Assembly (NCBI GenBank): GCA_030761205.1
Contig: JAULJL010000027.1
Coordinates: 7,259,001-7,323,000 of the forward strand
Direction of reading: 5' to 3'
Length of the DNA: 64,000 nucleotides
DNA from: Fremontodendron californicum
Lineage: Eukaryota; Streptophyta; Magnoliopsida; Malvales; Malvaceae
The notes under the pieces are model-generated. The model worked only from the letters and a program-made list of their open reading frames with translations, was not told the DNA's origin and did not search any database. The position numbers and the translations under genes were made by a program. This document shows positions 43,786 to 56,022 of this stretch, piece after piece (the stretch's first letter is position 1; every line of letters begins with the position of its first letter).

Positions 43786-46136
43786 TATTTTTCATTTTTA
43801 TTCTATATTTAACTAGTTAGCTTATTTAAAATTAATAAATATTACTATATATTTTTTACTTATACATTTGGTTCGATGATAAGTGTATTTCTTATTCAAA
43901 AAATTGAGTTCGAAATCTTTATTTTTCTAATAAACAAAATTAATTATCATGAAACATGTATTTTTCAGTTAATTTCTTTCACACAAAAAAAAAAATTCAA
44001 TTATATAGGTAAGTAATTTTTTAATATTGGAATCATTCTTAATCAAAAGTCTTAAATTAGTTCAAAGATTGTTAACTGAGCTTAGAGTATCATCATGTTA
44101 AATACCCAAAAAAAAAAAAAAAAAGGAAAAAGGAAAAGAGATATGCTTTGTTGTCAACTTGACTGATATATATCATGGGCAAATTGCTACAACAAAACTT
44201 GAGGTCAATGTGCTTGGCTGTCTTGCTTTGACTTTATACTTTAGCATTTTGATATGGAAGTGCCCAAAGGGAGTAAGGAAACTTAAAAGAACTTATACCT
44301 AGAGTAGCATTTTGATATAATTGGGTGGAATTTTCCCTTTGTTGCTCAATTTTCATTTTTCCATAAATTTAAAATTCAAGCCAAAAACCAAAGTTTTTTT
44401 CTTTTTTATTATTTTATTTTATTTTTTGTATAAAAGAGGTTGTAATTTGGGAATAAGAAAAATGATTGCAGATGTTGGTATTCAAGCTTCAGACCTGTTG
44501 AATACCACATCTTAAGGGTGATTGCATAAACCAATTGAGTTAAACTTTGTGTTTTTTATTATTTTATTTTATATTTTGTTTCCTAAATGCCTAAAACCAT
44601 CTTAAATTCGAAATAACATTCTTAAAATTAAACATTATGATAAGTAATTTGATGAAGGTTGATATAACATTTTGAGCATATTGATAAAGAAATGGTTAAA
44701 ATTTGTTTCAAATTAAGTGAGAATATGATCAATTGAGCAGCTTTTTTTGTTACTTTATAAAAAGCCTAAAAGAACTAAACTATTATTAATACTAAATATT
44801 AATTAAATAGTAAACGTAAAAGTACACCGTATATGTACATTAAAAAGAGGGGGGGGGGGTACGTACCTATTTAATTTGAAAATATGCATGGGATGGGAGT
44901 GAAGAGAGGCATAGGCATGTGGATATATATACGATATGGAGCAAAGCAAAGCAGCAAAAACAAGCATGTGATTTTCAAAGAAGAGCACATGCGGTAGGTG
45001 ATGACAGCTTCTGCTGCTGTTTTAAGATAATATATCCAAACTTTCAGTATGGCTTTGCTGCCCTTTGTCTAGGGATCTTTCCATGTTATTTCTGTACCAG
45101 ATGATAGGGTTTTTGTCCCCCCACCCTCACCCAGAAGGCAGAAACCCTTTTCTTTTCTTCTACAGATTCTTTATATGACTAATTTTCGGGTTTTTTTTTT
45201 AAGATTTAATTTAAAAAACGATATGAAAACACATGTTTAATAAACTTGAAAATAGATAAATACGATTAACACGATTAGCATGACATGTTTAATACACATA
45301 TTGTATATGTGTTTAGAATTTTGACATATCTAATAATTTATGTTGTGACTATTACGAGAAAAAAAAATTTGAAACAATACCACTACAAGAGAACATGTTT
45401 TAAACGTCGGAAAAATCTTTTTATCTTATACTGTACATATACATGAATTACCGGATCTATTCTTTTCTATTGTAATTATAACTTTTTTTTATCAATTGCC
45501 GTTTTTGTTGTCCAACAATATTGCACATGCGAGGAAAAAAAAAATAATGGGTTCTTTTTTGGGGGATTTTGGAGTGAAGACTTTGAAGATATTTTGGTAT
45601 AATTTCAAATGTTTTAGGATTATTAGCAAAGATTGCTTGGCTCAAAGGAAAATAGTTGTTGGTTGGTAGTCTTCTTTCATTTTTAGTGATTTTGCTGCAA
45701 ACCCCATAAGAAGAGATGAAATTGATTGCAACCAAAGATGAGTCAAATTTCAAGTGCTATTTTTATTTTTTATGATTAGTACTTCTTTTAGTTTCCTCTC
45801 TCGTGGCGAATAAATAAACATGAGGTCAAATAGAAGTTTCCCTGTTGCTAGTTGCTACAATTATATTGCTTAAATTTGACCGTTCATGTATGTGTATTGT
45901 ATTTCATATTTTTTTTGTATTATTCATATAAATATAAACACGATATAAATTATTAAACGTGTTAAAATTTTAAACAAAAATATAATATATGTATAATTAA
46001 ACATGTCGTATTCATATTATATTTTTTTTGTCGTATAAAAAATGCCTTGGTGTCATTGATTCAGCATATATGTAAGAACTAATCCTTGTGAATAATAAAG
46101 GAGAAGTACATATCTTAATTTGGGTGTAAACCTTTA
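43786..46136. other. Intergenic DNA
   Basis: No gene is seen. 44880-45120 is less AT-rich than its surroundings and includes a GGGGGGGGG run at 44850, but holds no long frame. 45200-45470 and 45890-46030 are copies of the dispersed GATACG/CACGATTAGCATGACATG repeat. CACTACAAGAGAA at 45381 resembles the end of a CACTA transposon. Confidence 0.35.
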
Positions 46137-46188
46137 GTGGAAAAAGAAATTGAGAGGAGTGGAAAACCAAAGCAAGAAATATCACATG

Positions 46189-46223
<35 letters not shown>

Positions 46224-46290
46224 GAAAAAGAAAAAAAGAGAGAAGAGTGGAAAACCAAAGCAAGAAATATCACATGTTTTTTTTTTTTAA
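46137..46290. repeat. Duplicated segment separated by a long poly-T
   Basis: GAGTGGAAAACCAAAGCAAG followed by AAATATCACATG and poly-T occurs twice (46158 and 46246). The T-run of the first copy is about 27 long at 46191-46217. This looks like a slippage or unequal-exchange duplication. Confidence 0.7.
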
Positions 46291-46364
46291 AAAAAAGCGG
46301 TGCATTTTCTTTTCCCTGCCTTTATGGAATACAGCAAAAGTAGCCCAAATATAGTACTACAGCT

Positions 46365-46650
46365 CATGTAATTTGCATAGCCCTTAGAGAAGGAATGGGT
46401 TTGGCAAAAAGGATGAACTTAGAAACTGATTCTGAGGCTCTGTATAAAGATCTGCAGAATAATGGGAAGAATGCTAATTGGAAGGTGGAACCCTATCCTC
46501 CTCAGGGATATAATTAGAGCTGGCGGGAATTTTCCTTACAGAATTGAAATTTAACTGTATCAGCAGGGACAGGGAAGCCAATTTGGCCGCAGACTGAGCT
46601 GCTTCCCAGGCAAAGAAGGGGATGTGCCTTATGTATTGGGCATAGAATTA
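46365..46650 (+). pseudogene. RNase H-like (RVT_3) domain fragment
   Basis: With two frame changes and two stops the stretch encodes the second half of a plant RVT_3/RNase H-like domain: ALREGMGLAKRMNLETDSEAL (46376-46440) and, further on, SRDREANLAAD followed by AASQAKKGMC (46562-46627). Such domains end many LINE-derived plant proteins and also stand alone. Stops at about 46514 and 46599 show that it is dead. Confidence 0.65.
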
Positions 46651-46658
46651 CCCTCATC

Positions 46659-46941
46659 TAGACCTGCTCAAAATCGGTAACCCGCCCGGCCCGAATTAGA
46701 TTGGACTTGGATAAAAATTTTGGTAATTCGAGTTGGTTCAGTCCAAATTATTATTTATTAAATATTTTTTTATTTAAATTTAATTATAATATATATAAAT
46801 ATTAATATAAAAATATATTTTTTAATATTTTTTGAATAGTAAAACAGCTTTTCGAACCGGTTCAAACCCAACCGGAAACGAACTTAGATAAAGAAAATTT
46901 TTTTCGGATCACAACCCAATTCCGATTCATGAGCAGGTCTA
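46659..46941. mobile_element. hAT-type MITE, family A, copy 4
   Basis: The length is 283 bp and the terminal inverted repeats are TAGACCTGCTCA and TGAGCAGGTCTA, identical over 12 bp. Flanking 8-mers CCCTCATC and CCCCATTC are similar but not identical. It lies directly after the RNase H fragment. Confidence 0.75.
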
Positions 46942-48440
46942 CCCCATTCTTTGTTGGTGCATATTCTTTACAAGGATGGTTTATCAGCCCCAAAGAGACT
47001 GGATTTTGTTATAGTCTTAGGAATTCTGCTGTAGTTTGTCTTATTTCTTAAGACTTCTGATATGCTTGCTGTAAACTTAATTTGATCCTTTATTACACAG
47101 CAAGAGAGACGACAGAATATATATTCAGTCGGAAGTAACTGATTTTTTGTTAGAAATATAAAATTTTGACGTAATTTTCTGATCAATTTTTTCGTAGGTT
47201 TAAGTGAGGATGGTAAAAGCATTTCATCAAAAATAAAAAAAATTCAGCGAAAATGGAAATACAGTTTTTACAAAATATTTCGTTGGCGTAACAAAAAATT
47301 TCGCCTAAAGTTATTTTAGGTTTTTTTTTTTTTTTTTCGTAATTCAAAATTTTCATATAATTGTGGTTTGAAATCTGTCGAAAGGAAGAATTTTTTGACG
47401 GAAGTCTGTTGGTGATGCAAGTATTGTCAACGTAATTTAGTCGGTAATATTACAAGAAATTCCGGCTGAATTTTATCGAAAAATCTGGTGCAATAATGGT
47501 AATTTTATTCTATAATTTAAATTTGGCTCGAGTTTTCGATCGAATTTTGGGAAAATGATTTTCCAACCAATCTTTTCAACAGAATTCTGTTGGAAATAAA
47601 AACAATCCCAAGTCCCAACAGAATATTATAGTATTAACGACAGATTTTCATCAAAAAGAAATATACTTTGGCGACTTTTTCGTCGCTACTTTCAGATAAA
47701 CACATCATTAGTAATGATTTTTTTCTTGAAATTTTGTGACTTTTTGTTTAAAATTGAAGTGGAGATAACCATATTTGTTGCCAATCAGATAATTTTGTTA
47801 ATAAACCGATGGTAATAATAATATATTGCAATTGGTCCTGCCTAATATTTATCATCCTCATTAGTGGTACATGTACTTGAAAATTTAATTCTAATTAACC
47901 ATACATTAAATCACAACTACAACATTCCTTTATATATCCTATATGATCGAAAACTATAACCTAAACAGAGTACTACACGCACATAAAATATGAAATCCAA
48001 GTACTTCATATCGGTATCTAAAAACATAAACAGTTAACTCAAACATCCCAATTAAAACATCGATATCCAAGGTATCAAATCCAAATACTCAAAATTCAAT
48101 TCAATTCACACAAACATCAAATCCATATCCAATAGCATAAAAATATATAAAGATGCAATATTCAGATAAAAAAAATTAAATATCCCAAATTAAAAATCCT
48201 ATATATCTCACTCAATCTCTCACTCAATCTCTGATGTCATGCATTGCCTCCTGATCGAGAAGTTTCAACTATCTCATGAGATGCATGAAACGCACCAACA
48301 TCTAATATTTGGCTCATCCAAAACAAAACCATTTTCTTTTTCTGTTGTGATTGCATTGCATATGTTGCACATTTTGTTCTATGATACAATTTCTTGAGTC
48401 GTGTCCTGATAATTACTATAGAGATTATATGATGATCAGT

Positions 48441-48443
<3 letters not shown>
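46942..48443. other. Intergenic DNA with possible DNA-transposon debris
   Basis: 47160-47720 is full of variants of TCCGTCGAAA/GACGGA-type words and contains ATTACAAGAAATTCCGGC, a pattern reminiscent of eroded CACTA subterminal repeats. I cannot define an element. 48444-48471 is an (AT)n run. Confidence 0.35.
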
Positions 48444-48471
<28 letters not shown>

Positions 48472-48777
48472 TTCTTCAATTATACTTGATATCAATCACA
48501 ATATCATATGAGACTAAAATTTTGAAAAATTCTAATTAACTCAAAATCTGGTTAATTCTAATTTCAAAATTAAGTGTAAATCAAAAGTTGATCAACTAAT
48601 TAAAAAAGTCAAAACAAAAAAACAGACAAATTGGAACAAAGAGAATTTATATGTGTAATTAAAATTATTGCATAATTATAATTAAACAAAATTTATAGTT
48701 TGTCAAAAAACTGGATTATTTCATAATAAATAAACAATACACGGTGAACCTTAATATATGTAAATAGGCAAAAATAA

Positions 48778-49073
48778 GAAAAATTATTCTATAGACCTTT
48801 CTTACCATGTTAGCCATGATCCCGGTCAATTAAATTAAAATAAATTAGATTTCTGTTTCACGTCATACTTACCCTTAAACATAAAACATTAGTTATTTCC
48901 TGTAAAAAAAAAATTTATGTTTTTCGCTTTTTCTTTCTTTTTCAAGAAAAAGAATAGAACGAAAAAAAAAAAAAAAAAACAATAAGTATGACGTGGAAGA
49001 AAAATCTGATGTGTAATTTGATTGACCAGGATCATGACCGACGTGGTGGAAAAGACCTATGAAATAATTTTTC
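48778..49073. mobile_element. Inverted-repeat MITE
   Basis: Arms of about 90 bp pair with some mismatches: AAATTATTCTATAGACCTTT and CATGATCCCGGTCAAT at the left are matched in reverse by ATTGACCAGGATCATG and the following bases at the right. Between them is a short AT-rich loop with an A-run at 48964-48979. Confidence 0.65.
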
Positions 49074-49750
49074 CAAAAATAGGCTTGGAAATTATCTGAT
49101 TTTCTCTAGAAAAAAAAAAAAAATCTTCCTTTTCTTGCTGGGTTTGGGGCCTGAGCCAATCAATGGGTGATGGGTCCAAGATTTTCGTTATCTTCCTGAT
49201 TTCCCAGACGACTGGTCATTTTGCTTAATCTCTCAGAAAAAGAGATTTTTTTTGTTGTTGGTGTAACCACTTACAGCTCATAGACAATCAAGACTAAATC
49301 AGATATTGAATATTGATGCATTACCCACCTTGAAAACAAATTTGATCGTTCGTATATCTCAGTTGAAAATGAAATTAGCTGAATGATGACAATTGACTCA
49401 AAATCCCCTTTTAGAGCCACGGGATTTGAATGAGTGACCCCCTCACCCAACTGCAAATCAGTTTTCGACCCCAATTTTCCTTGCTTCATATAATTCAGTC
49501 TTTTTCATCACAAATCTGTCTCAGTTTTTTCAACAATGTCCGTGACTACAGCAGTAAAGAAAAAAAGGCAAAGAAAATTGGTGTTGGTAATTAAGCTAAT
49601 AAGCTTTTGGCGAGCTATTTATATGCAACTATTTGCATGAAGGCAAGGGAAGAAGTAGTAGCAAGTGCCAAGTTGTTGGTAAATGCTAATGGGCTGCTAT
49701 TCAATTTATGAGGCGAAGACTGCAATAGGGCTGCTTCTGTACTGTTTTCT
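49074..49750. other. Upstream region of the small unknown gene
   Basis: No frame with domains. The last roughly 200 bp probably contain the promoter and 5' UTR. Confidence 0.35.
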
Positions 49751-50654
49751 ATGGCTAAGGTTTGTTGCTCCATCGAGATGGAGCCTAAAACATTGAATCA
49801 AGGGCAACTCAACCATGCTAGGGTAGGTAGTCTTTGCTGCTTCTTTTTTTTTTTTTTTCTCCTTTCAGTATATCATTTCTCGTACTTTGATCAAAACAGA
49901 ATACCTTTGTTTAACTGTTAATTAATACAACTTGGCACTTAAAATTTAAGAGGAAGATTGGGATTTGGATATATACAAATGTTTCTTGCATATATAAGAA
50001 AGCAAAAGATTTATGAACTAGGGCTTGATGAGGCTGATGTTCTAAGCTTTGCTAGCACCCTCACATATATGATGATCTCATTCGTAATGAGATGGAATTA
50101 CTAGCTAGCTAGCTAGCTAGCTGCAGTATCATTAATATTGATGCTAATTAATTAAGTATAATTAGTTTGCAAATTAAAAGCAGAATTAATATAAAACCAG
50201 TAGAGATGAGCTAATTAATTAATTATATTGTCACTTGTGTAGGAAATGGCTGCAGATGTAGCTCAGAAGATGGAAGAAAGAGAAGCTTCAGCCATATTCA
50301 TTAATGAGGTCAGGTTTGAGAAATTAAGAGACAAATTAATTAACCTAAACCAAGTTGATGATTTGTGAATATTATTATAATTAACATGTTTTTTGCATTG
50401 GTTGTTGTGCATGTATGCAGGGACTGGGATTGATATCATCAGATGTTGGAATAAAGGAGGAGGTGGTGATGGATGAGCTGATGAGACTGAGAGATGAAGA
50501 AAAGGAAGTTGGAGTTGAATATTATTGCAACCAAAAGGAAAAGGCTAAAAATATTGTAGAAGAAAAACCTTGCCAATGTTCATGCAACAGCAACAACATA
50601 GAATCCCCAGATCCCAACAATTTAATTACGGAGCCTGTTACTGCCCCATTTTGA
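49751..50654 (+). CDS. Small plant protein of unknown function (123 aa)
   Basis: Three exons, 49751-49822, 50243-50308 and 50421-50654, join in phase 0 with GT..AG borders (GCTAGG|GTAGGT, GTGTAG|GAAATG, AATGAG|GTCAGG, ATGCAG|GGACTG). The product starts MAKVCCSIEMEPKTLNQGQL, has a helical middle (AADVAQKMEEREAS), an acidic/basic charged stretch, and ends with the Cys cluster CQCSC followed by EPVTAPF. I recall similar small plant proteins with the same N-terminus and C-terminus but no known function. There is no signal peptide or membrane segment. Exon structure and conservation of both ends argue for a real gene. Confidence 0.75.
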
Positions 50655-50707
50655 TCACCGTGGCTTAGCTCTATCTTGCTCCGCCTCTTCATTTTTTTTT
50701 TTTTTTG

Positions 50708-50868
50708 AGTACTCGTGTCTAACACCCATGTCCGACACATATCTGGACATGAATATGGGGATATGATCTTCCAAGGACCCTCCAAATACATGAAAATCTT
50801 GAAAAAATTGAACATACCCGTGTCAGACGCATACCCGTGTTCGACACTCATACCCAAGTCCAAGTAAC
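50708..50868. mobile_element. Short inverted-repeat MITE in the 3' flank
   Basis: The left side TACTCGTGTCTAACACCC and the right side with ACCCGTGTTCGACACTCATA are mutually inverted, built from GTGTCCGACAC-like words. Length is about 160 bp. Family unknown. Confidence 0.5.
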
Positions 50869-52021
50869 ATAGGGCTAGCTAGCTGCTTATTAGTATTTCA
50901 GCAGGTTTTCAGGTTTTCTTTTGTAAATTACTACTATTATCGTGTACTATTAATGGGGTTGATTTTATATATGTACTGTAATAAATGATATCAGGTCCTG
51001 AGCCTATTATTGGACTTGAATCTGGAATTCTGGAGGTTTTTTTGGAACACAAGGCAATGCGAAGCAAAGCAAGGCCTGGCCTGCTTGCTTGTGTGGACAA
51101 AGTTGTTCCCATTTCCTTATTCTACTCTTAGCAAATAAAGTCTAATTATGATTTTTTTTATTCAAGTGCTTATCCCCATCGGATGAAAATAAATAAATTA
51201 AGATGTACTATATATGTGTTTACCTTTATGTAAGTTATCATTAACAATAACAATTTATAAACAAACCCTTACGCTTAAATCCATCAAATTTCATTTAAAC
51301 TATAGTCAAAGTTTTATCTACACTAGAAAAAGCCAAATGCTTGAAAAGTTTAAGTTTATGCTTGGTGGATGTATTTTAAGAGGGAAATTCATTTGGATCA
51401 AGATATTGGGAAGATTAAAATACAATTTCCTTATCTGGTAAAAAAAAAAATCAAAATTTATGAGAATTTAAAAAAAAAAAAAAAAAAAATTAACCACCTC
51501 AAGTTCCTTCTTAAAAATCCACCTAAAGATATAATTTTTAAATTTTTTTTTCTAAATCTCCTCTTATTTTACTCCACATAGGGCACCATAAAATTCAAAA
51601 TATCATTTTATTTAATTATAATATATATTTTTATATTAATTATTAATAATATCTATATATTTCTATAAATTTATTGCATTTTCTATATTTTCTTTTTCTT
51701 ATCTCTAATATCATTATTATTCTTTTATAATTATTTTTTATCTCATTAAATTTTAATAGTTAATTTTTTTAAAAAAAAAAAAAAAAAATTATCCAAAGAA
51801 TACAATCAGAAATGTTGAATTTTTAAATTGATACATTTTTAAAAATGCCTTCATTTTAAAATCTTCAAAATTTCTCATCAAAACCTAATCTAAAATATTT
51901 TAATGATTTATATGTAGTTAGTATTCAAATCCATGCTAATAAAGTAATAGTAGTATGTATAGTATATATAAAAAGAGTAACTGAATTGGTGCCACTAGTT
52001 AAGTGATACCAACTCAGTTAG
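50869..52021. other. Intergenic DNA
   Basis: Several A/T homopolymers and AT-rich sequence. Nothing else is seen. Confidence 0.4.
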
Positions 52022-52332
52022 ATTGCGTTTAGGAACTTAGATTTTAAAAGATGGATTTGGATTTTAAAAATAGTGTAAATTGTGAATAAAACACATGTAA
52101 AAGTAATATTGATGATTATGTTTCAAATCCATGGATTTGTTGGATGCCTATTTAGTGGTGAATTTGAATACCTATAACTATTTGTGAATTTGAAATTCAT
52201 GTTTTTATGCCTTTCAAATATATAATCATATTGAGTCTTAACTAATTGATACATAATGTATTTCATTCTCACAATTTATATAGCAAATAAAATTCAAATC
52301 CAAATTTTCAAATTCATGTTCCCAAACGTGAA
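52022..52332. mobile_element. MITE with TGCGTTTAGGAAC / GTTCCCAAACGTG ends
   Basis: Terminal inverted repeats of about 20 bp or more continue as GGATTTGGATTT on one side and AAATCCAAATTT on the other. Length is about 310 bp. Confidence 0.5.
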
Positions 52333-52709
52333 TTTACTACAAAAATTCAAATAAATTTATTATTATATATATATATAAAACTAAGGTATATGTGTCTTTT
52401 AATAAAATGCTATTAATTATTCATGTAAATTTATTAATGAAAGATGACGTTTTTTAACTTCCCACTCAACCATTATATTTTTGTTGTGCTATTTTATTCT
52501 TTATATTTTTTTATTTATTTTTATTTTGGAGAGAAAATTTCAAATGCATTTGTATGTGTCATAAAATCTAGTTTTTACTAAGGATTTATAGTTGATGCAC
52601 TGGCAGTGTATAGATCTATAAACTGACAATGAATCATATGATACCATATGTTAAAAGTTAGGTTTAGGGTTTAAATTTAAGGTTAGGGTTTATGATTTAT
52701 TTATTAGCT

Positions 52710-53187
52710 TGGTCCCTCAAGTCCTTAACTGACAGCGAAGAAGGCAAGGCGTGTTGTTGAGTCTCTAGGCCTGTAATCGTGTTGAGGAAGAAGAGACATG
52801 GCTGAGAGGTGATTTCGGGAGAGAAGGAAAGAAGCCTTGGGTGGGAGTGGGAGTGGCTGAGTCGGAGAGAAAGTGAGATTGTGATGGAGAGAAGAAGAGG
52901 CGCGACTGGAAGAAAGATAGGAGAAAAAAAAAGGTTTTAGGGTTTTACGAGTATAAATATTAAGGGTAAAATAGTAATTTAATATTAAAAATATATATTA
53001 TAAATAAAAAGCTCGATTAGGCTCGCGAGCTACTCGAATCGGGTATTAAGATCTTGAACTCGGCTCGCTCGATAGCTCGAGCTGCTCGAGCTCGAGCTCG
53101 GCTCAATAATGATCGAATAAAATTCGAGTTTTTTTGAGTCGAACTCGAATAGCTTGCGAGCACATGTGTCTCATTTACACCTCTAGT
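52710..53187. mobile_element. CTCGAG-rich element, truncated copy
   Basis: About 480 bp match the right-hand part of the element at 54149-55076 almost base for base, from GACAGCGAAG to CTCATTTACACC. The left third is missing. The end of this copy abuts the MULE relic at 53188. Confidence 0.7.
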
Positions 53188-53600
53188 TGTTGCAATGAAG
53201 TACAAAGTACTAGTGAGATGTGGTGTGACTGTAGGAAGTTTCAAGCACAAAGATTTTCTTGTTCACATGTAGTTGCTGCTTGTGCACATGTCCATGTAGA
53301 TTGCATGCAATATGTGGACAATATTTATAAACTTGACACTATATTCAATGTTTATAGGCATGAGTTTGAAACAGTTGTAAATGAAGGTTATTGGCCTCAA
53401 TATAATGGACCAGAAGTGTGTCCCAATCCAGAAATGCGAAGGATCCACATGGTCGGCCAAAATCAAGTAGTAATCGTAATGAAATGGACCTCAGGGAGAA
53501 AGACCAACCAAAACGTTGTGGATTATGCAGAAATGAAGGTCATAGCCGTCGAAAATGTCCTTATCAGTTTCGCACATCGGGGCGCATCAACAATGAACCA
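53188..53600 (+). pseudogene. MULE (Mutator-like) transposase C-terminal relic
   Basis: The frame encodes a SWIM zinc finger, CDCRKFQAQRFSCSHVVAAC (C-x-C ... C-x-H), and the following EGYWPQYNGPE segment typical of plant MuDR transposases. After a frame change near 53440 comes the linker RNEMDLREKDQPKRCGLC with a CCHC knuckle, C-x2-C-x4-H-x4-C. The catalytic DDE part is absent upstream, where the CTCGAG-rich element begins. Confidence 0.8.
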
Positions 53601-53839
53601 ATTACATGTTCTGCACCTGTAATATTTACATATTTCGTAATATTTACATATTTCACATTCCATGTTATATGCTGATTTATTCTTATTTATCATTATATAA
53701 ATAATTAATTATATATACAAATAATAATATTATAAAAAATAAATTATTTAGGCTTTTTAAAATAATTCAAAAAATATATTTTTAAAATTAAATTTAATAA
53801 TTAAATAATTAAATAAATTAAATTAAATAATTAAAAAAA

Positions 53840-54016
53840 AAGTGTTGGAAAGTCGCCATATCATATGGCGACTTTTCAGTGTTTTTTTTTTATTTTTTTG
53901 TTTCATTTTCAAGCTCGAAAGTCGTCATATCATATGGCGACTTCCGAGCCTAATTTAAAATAAAAAATAAAATATGAAGTTGGGAAGTCACAAATCATAT
54001 GGCGACTTCTCAACGG
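53840..54016. repeat. Three spaced near-perfect palindromes (AGTCGCCATAT.ATATGGCGACT)
   Basis: Three hairpins occur at about 53847-53880, 53914-53947 and 53981-54014, about 67 bp apart. The first has 13-bp arms AAAGTCGCCATAT and ATATGGCGACTTT around one base. The others are decayed on the left arm but keep ATCATATGGCGACTT. Each is set in an AT-rich stretch just downstream of the MULE relic. Confidence 0.75.
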
Positions 54017-54148
54017 ATAAAAAAAACAGCGCATTTTGATAAATAATTACGAAATATAGGTAATTTGACAATTAAAAAAAAATCAATATCTTGATAAATT
54101 TGCCGAATATTAAATAGTAATTAAATCTCAAATAAATATTAGGTTAAT

Positions 54149-55076
54149 GATAGGGCTGTAATCGAGCCGAGCCGAGCTCGAATAGTGAGAAGCTCGAGCT
54201 CGAGCTCGACTCGAAACTTGCTGCTCGAAACTCGGCTCGAGCTCGATCGAATACAATTTTTTAAGCTCGAGCTCGGCTCGAGATACAATCGAACTATTCG
54301 AGCTCGGCTCGATTAAGCTCGTTTACTCGAGCTCGAGCTCGTTTTATATATAAATTTTTTGTATTTAAAAAATGAAAAAATTTTAAGATCATATAATGAT
54401 AAAAAATTAAAAACCTAACACAACAATCAAATTCAAAATTTTCTAAACACAAAAAAAAGTATCATACAAGACAAAGCTTTTGATATCCAGAACCTATAAA
54501 TATATAAATATGTTCATAAATATAATAAATCAACTAGTAACTCAGAAACTGATTTGATGAGTTAAATGTAAAATGAAATCTTTTGCAAATACCCCAAACT
54601 TGAGAATTTTCTGCAGCTTGGTCCCCCAAGTCAGTAACTGACAGCGAAGAGAAGGCAAGGCGTGTTATTGAGTCTCTAGGCCTATAATCGTGTTGAGGAA
54701 GAAGAGACATGGCTGAGAGGTGATTTCGTAGAGAAGGAAAGAAGCCTTGGGTGGGAGTGGGAGTGGCTGAGTTGGAGAGAAAGTGAGATTGTGAGGGAGA
54801 GAAGAAGAGACGCGGCTGGAAGAAAGATAGGAGGAAAAAAAGGGTTTTAGGGTTTTAAGAGTATAAATATTAAGGGTAAAATAGTAATTTAATATTATAA
54901 ATAAAAAGCTCGATTAGGCTCGCGAACTACTCGAATCGGGTATTAAGATACTCGAATTCGACTCGCTCGAGCTGCTCGAGCTCGAGCTCGGCTCGATAAT
55001 GATCGAACCGAATTCGAGTTTTTTTTGAGTCGAACTCGAATAGCTTGCGAATACAGGTGTCTCATTTACACCCCTA
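54149..55076. mobile_element. CTCGAG-rich hAT-like element, full copy
   Basis: About 928 bp flanked by GGTTAAT (54142-54148 and 55077-55083). Ends TAGGGCTGTAA and TTACACCCCTA are inverted. Both subterminal parts are dense in GAGCTCGAGCTCG words. The centre (54605-54890) is a non-repetitive stretch shared with 52710-53187. Confidence 0.7.
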
Positions 55077-55397
55077 GGTTAATCTACTCGTTTTTCACCT
55101 TTTAATAAAATTATTTTTGGAATGAGAAATTAAAAGAAAAAAGAAACCACATTTAATTACCTTGAAAAAAAAAAAATCTCAAATGGTGAAAACAACCGGA
55201 AAATGTAGGTTATTTATGTCATTTAAGCAGAATCAAACAGTAATAAAAACCCAAAATTAGAAATTTGTATCCCGTGTTTAGGGTTTCAAAAATTGAAGTT
55301 ATTTACATTTCTTATTTTTCTTTACGGTTCTTGAGAAGAGCTTCGTTCTCCAGTTTTCCAATTTGGAGGGAAAATCCTAACTGAGCTCAACTCAAAG

Positions 55398-55400
55398 GTA

Positions 55401-55431
<31 letters not shown>

Positions 55432-55791
55432 TGTGTGTGTTTAATTCTGTTTATTTATTTATAATGTCAATGAAATGCATTGTTAAGGGAATTGAAATGC
55501 AAAAATGATTTATGTGAAATATTTGGAAAAATTCGTTCAGTTAACATTTCTGTTTGATTTCGGACAAAGAGAAAAGAAAAAAAAAAAAAAAGACGTTAAG
55601 TCCTTGATTGTTCTGGTATTTTCTTTGAAAACTTTAACGGAAATAAACCGAAAAGAAAAGCAAAACGGTATTTCTTTAGTTTTCTTTCTTTTTTCTTTTT
55701 TTTTTGCTAAAAAGAATCAAGCTTTATTTAGCTAGTAATATTTGTTAATTTTTTCTTTTTCTTTTTTTTTTTTTAAATTATTTTCTTGCAG
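55398..55791 (+). other. Probable 5' UTR intron of NUP35
   Basis: A donor CTCAAAG|GTACTC and an acceptor TTTTCTTGCAG fit a leader intron. It begins with a (CT)n(GT)n microsatellite at 55401-55441. A second leader intron ending at TATATAG (55988) is possible. Confidence 0.5.
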
Positions 55792-56022
55792 TTTCCTTTG
55801 ATTTGTTCGGCAACCAAAAGGGGTAGAAAGTATTAAAGTTATTATTTTTTGTTTAATATTCTGTTGATTTATCTTAAAGTTGCGGATTGTTGAGCTTATT
55901 GAAATTTAATGTTGTATGTATAGGCTAGATAAGTTGGTACATCAGGTTTTAATAAAGCTAATGACATGATATGTAATTATGTATATAGGATTCTTTATTA
56001 AGTGGTCATATTTTGGAAAGAA

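Noticed and set aside
44880..45120. Possible microRNA precursor or gene fragment in a less AT-rich island
   Set aside because: No known plant miRNA sequence and no convincing long hairpin could be recognised. The open frames are short.
45381..47720. A full CACTA transposon from CACTACAAGAGAA at 45381 to the degenerate repeats near 47460-47720
   Set aside because: No matching right terminus or 3-bp duplication could be found, and unrelated repeats fill the interval.
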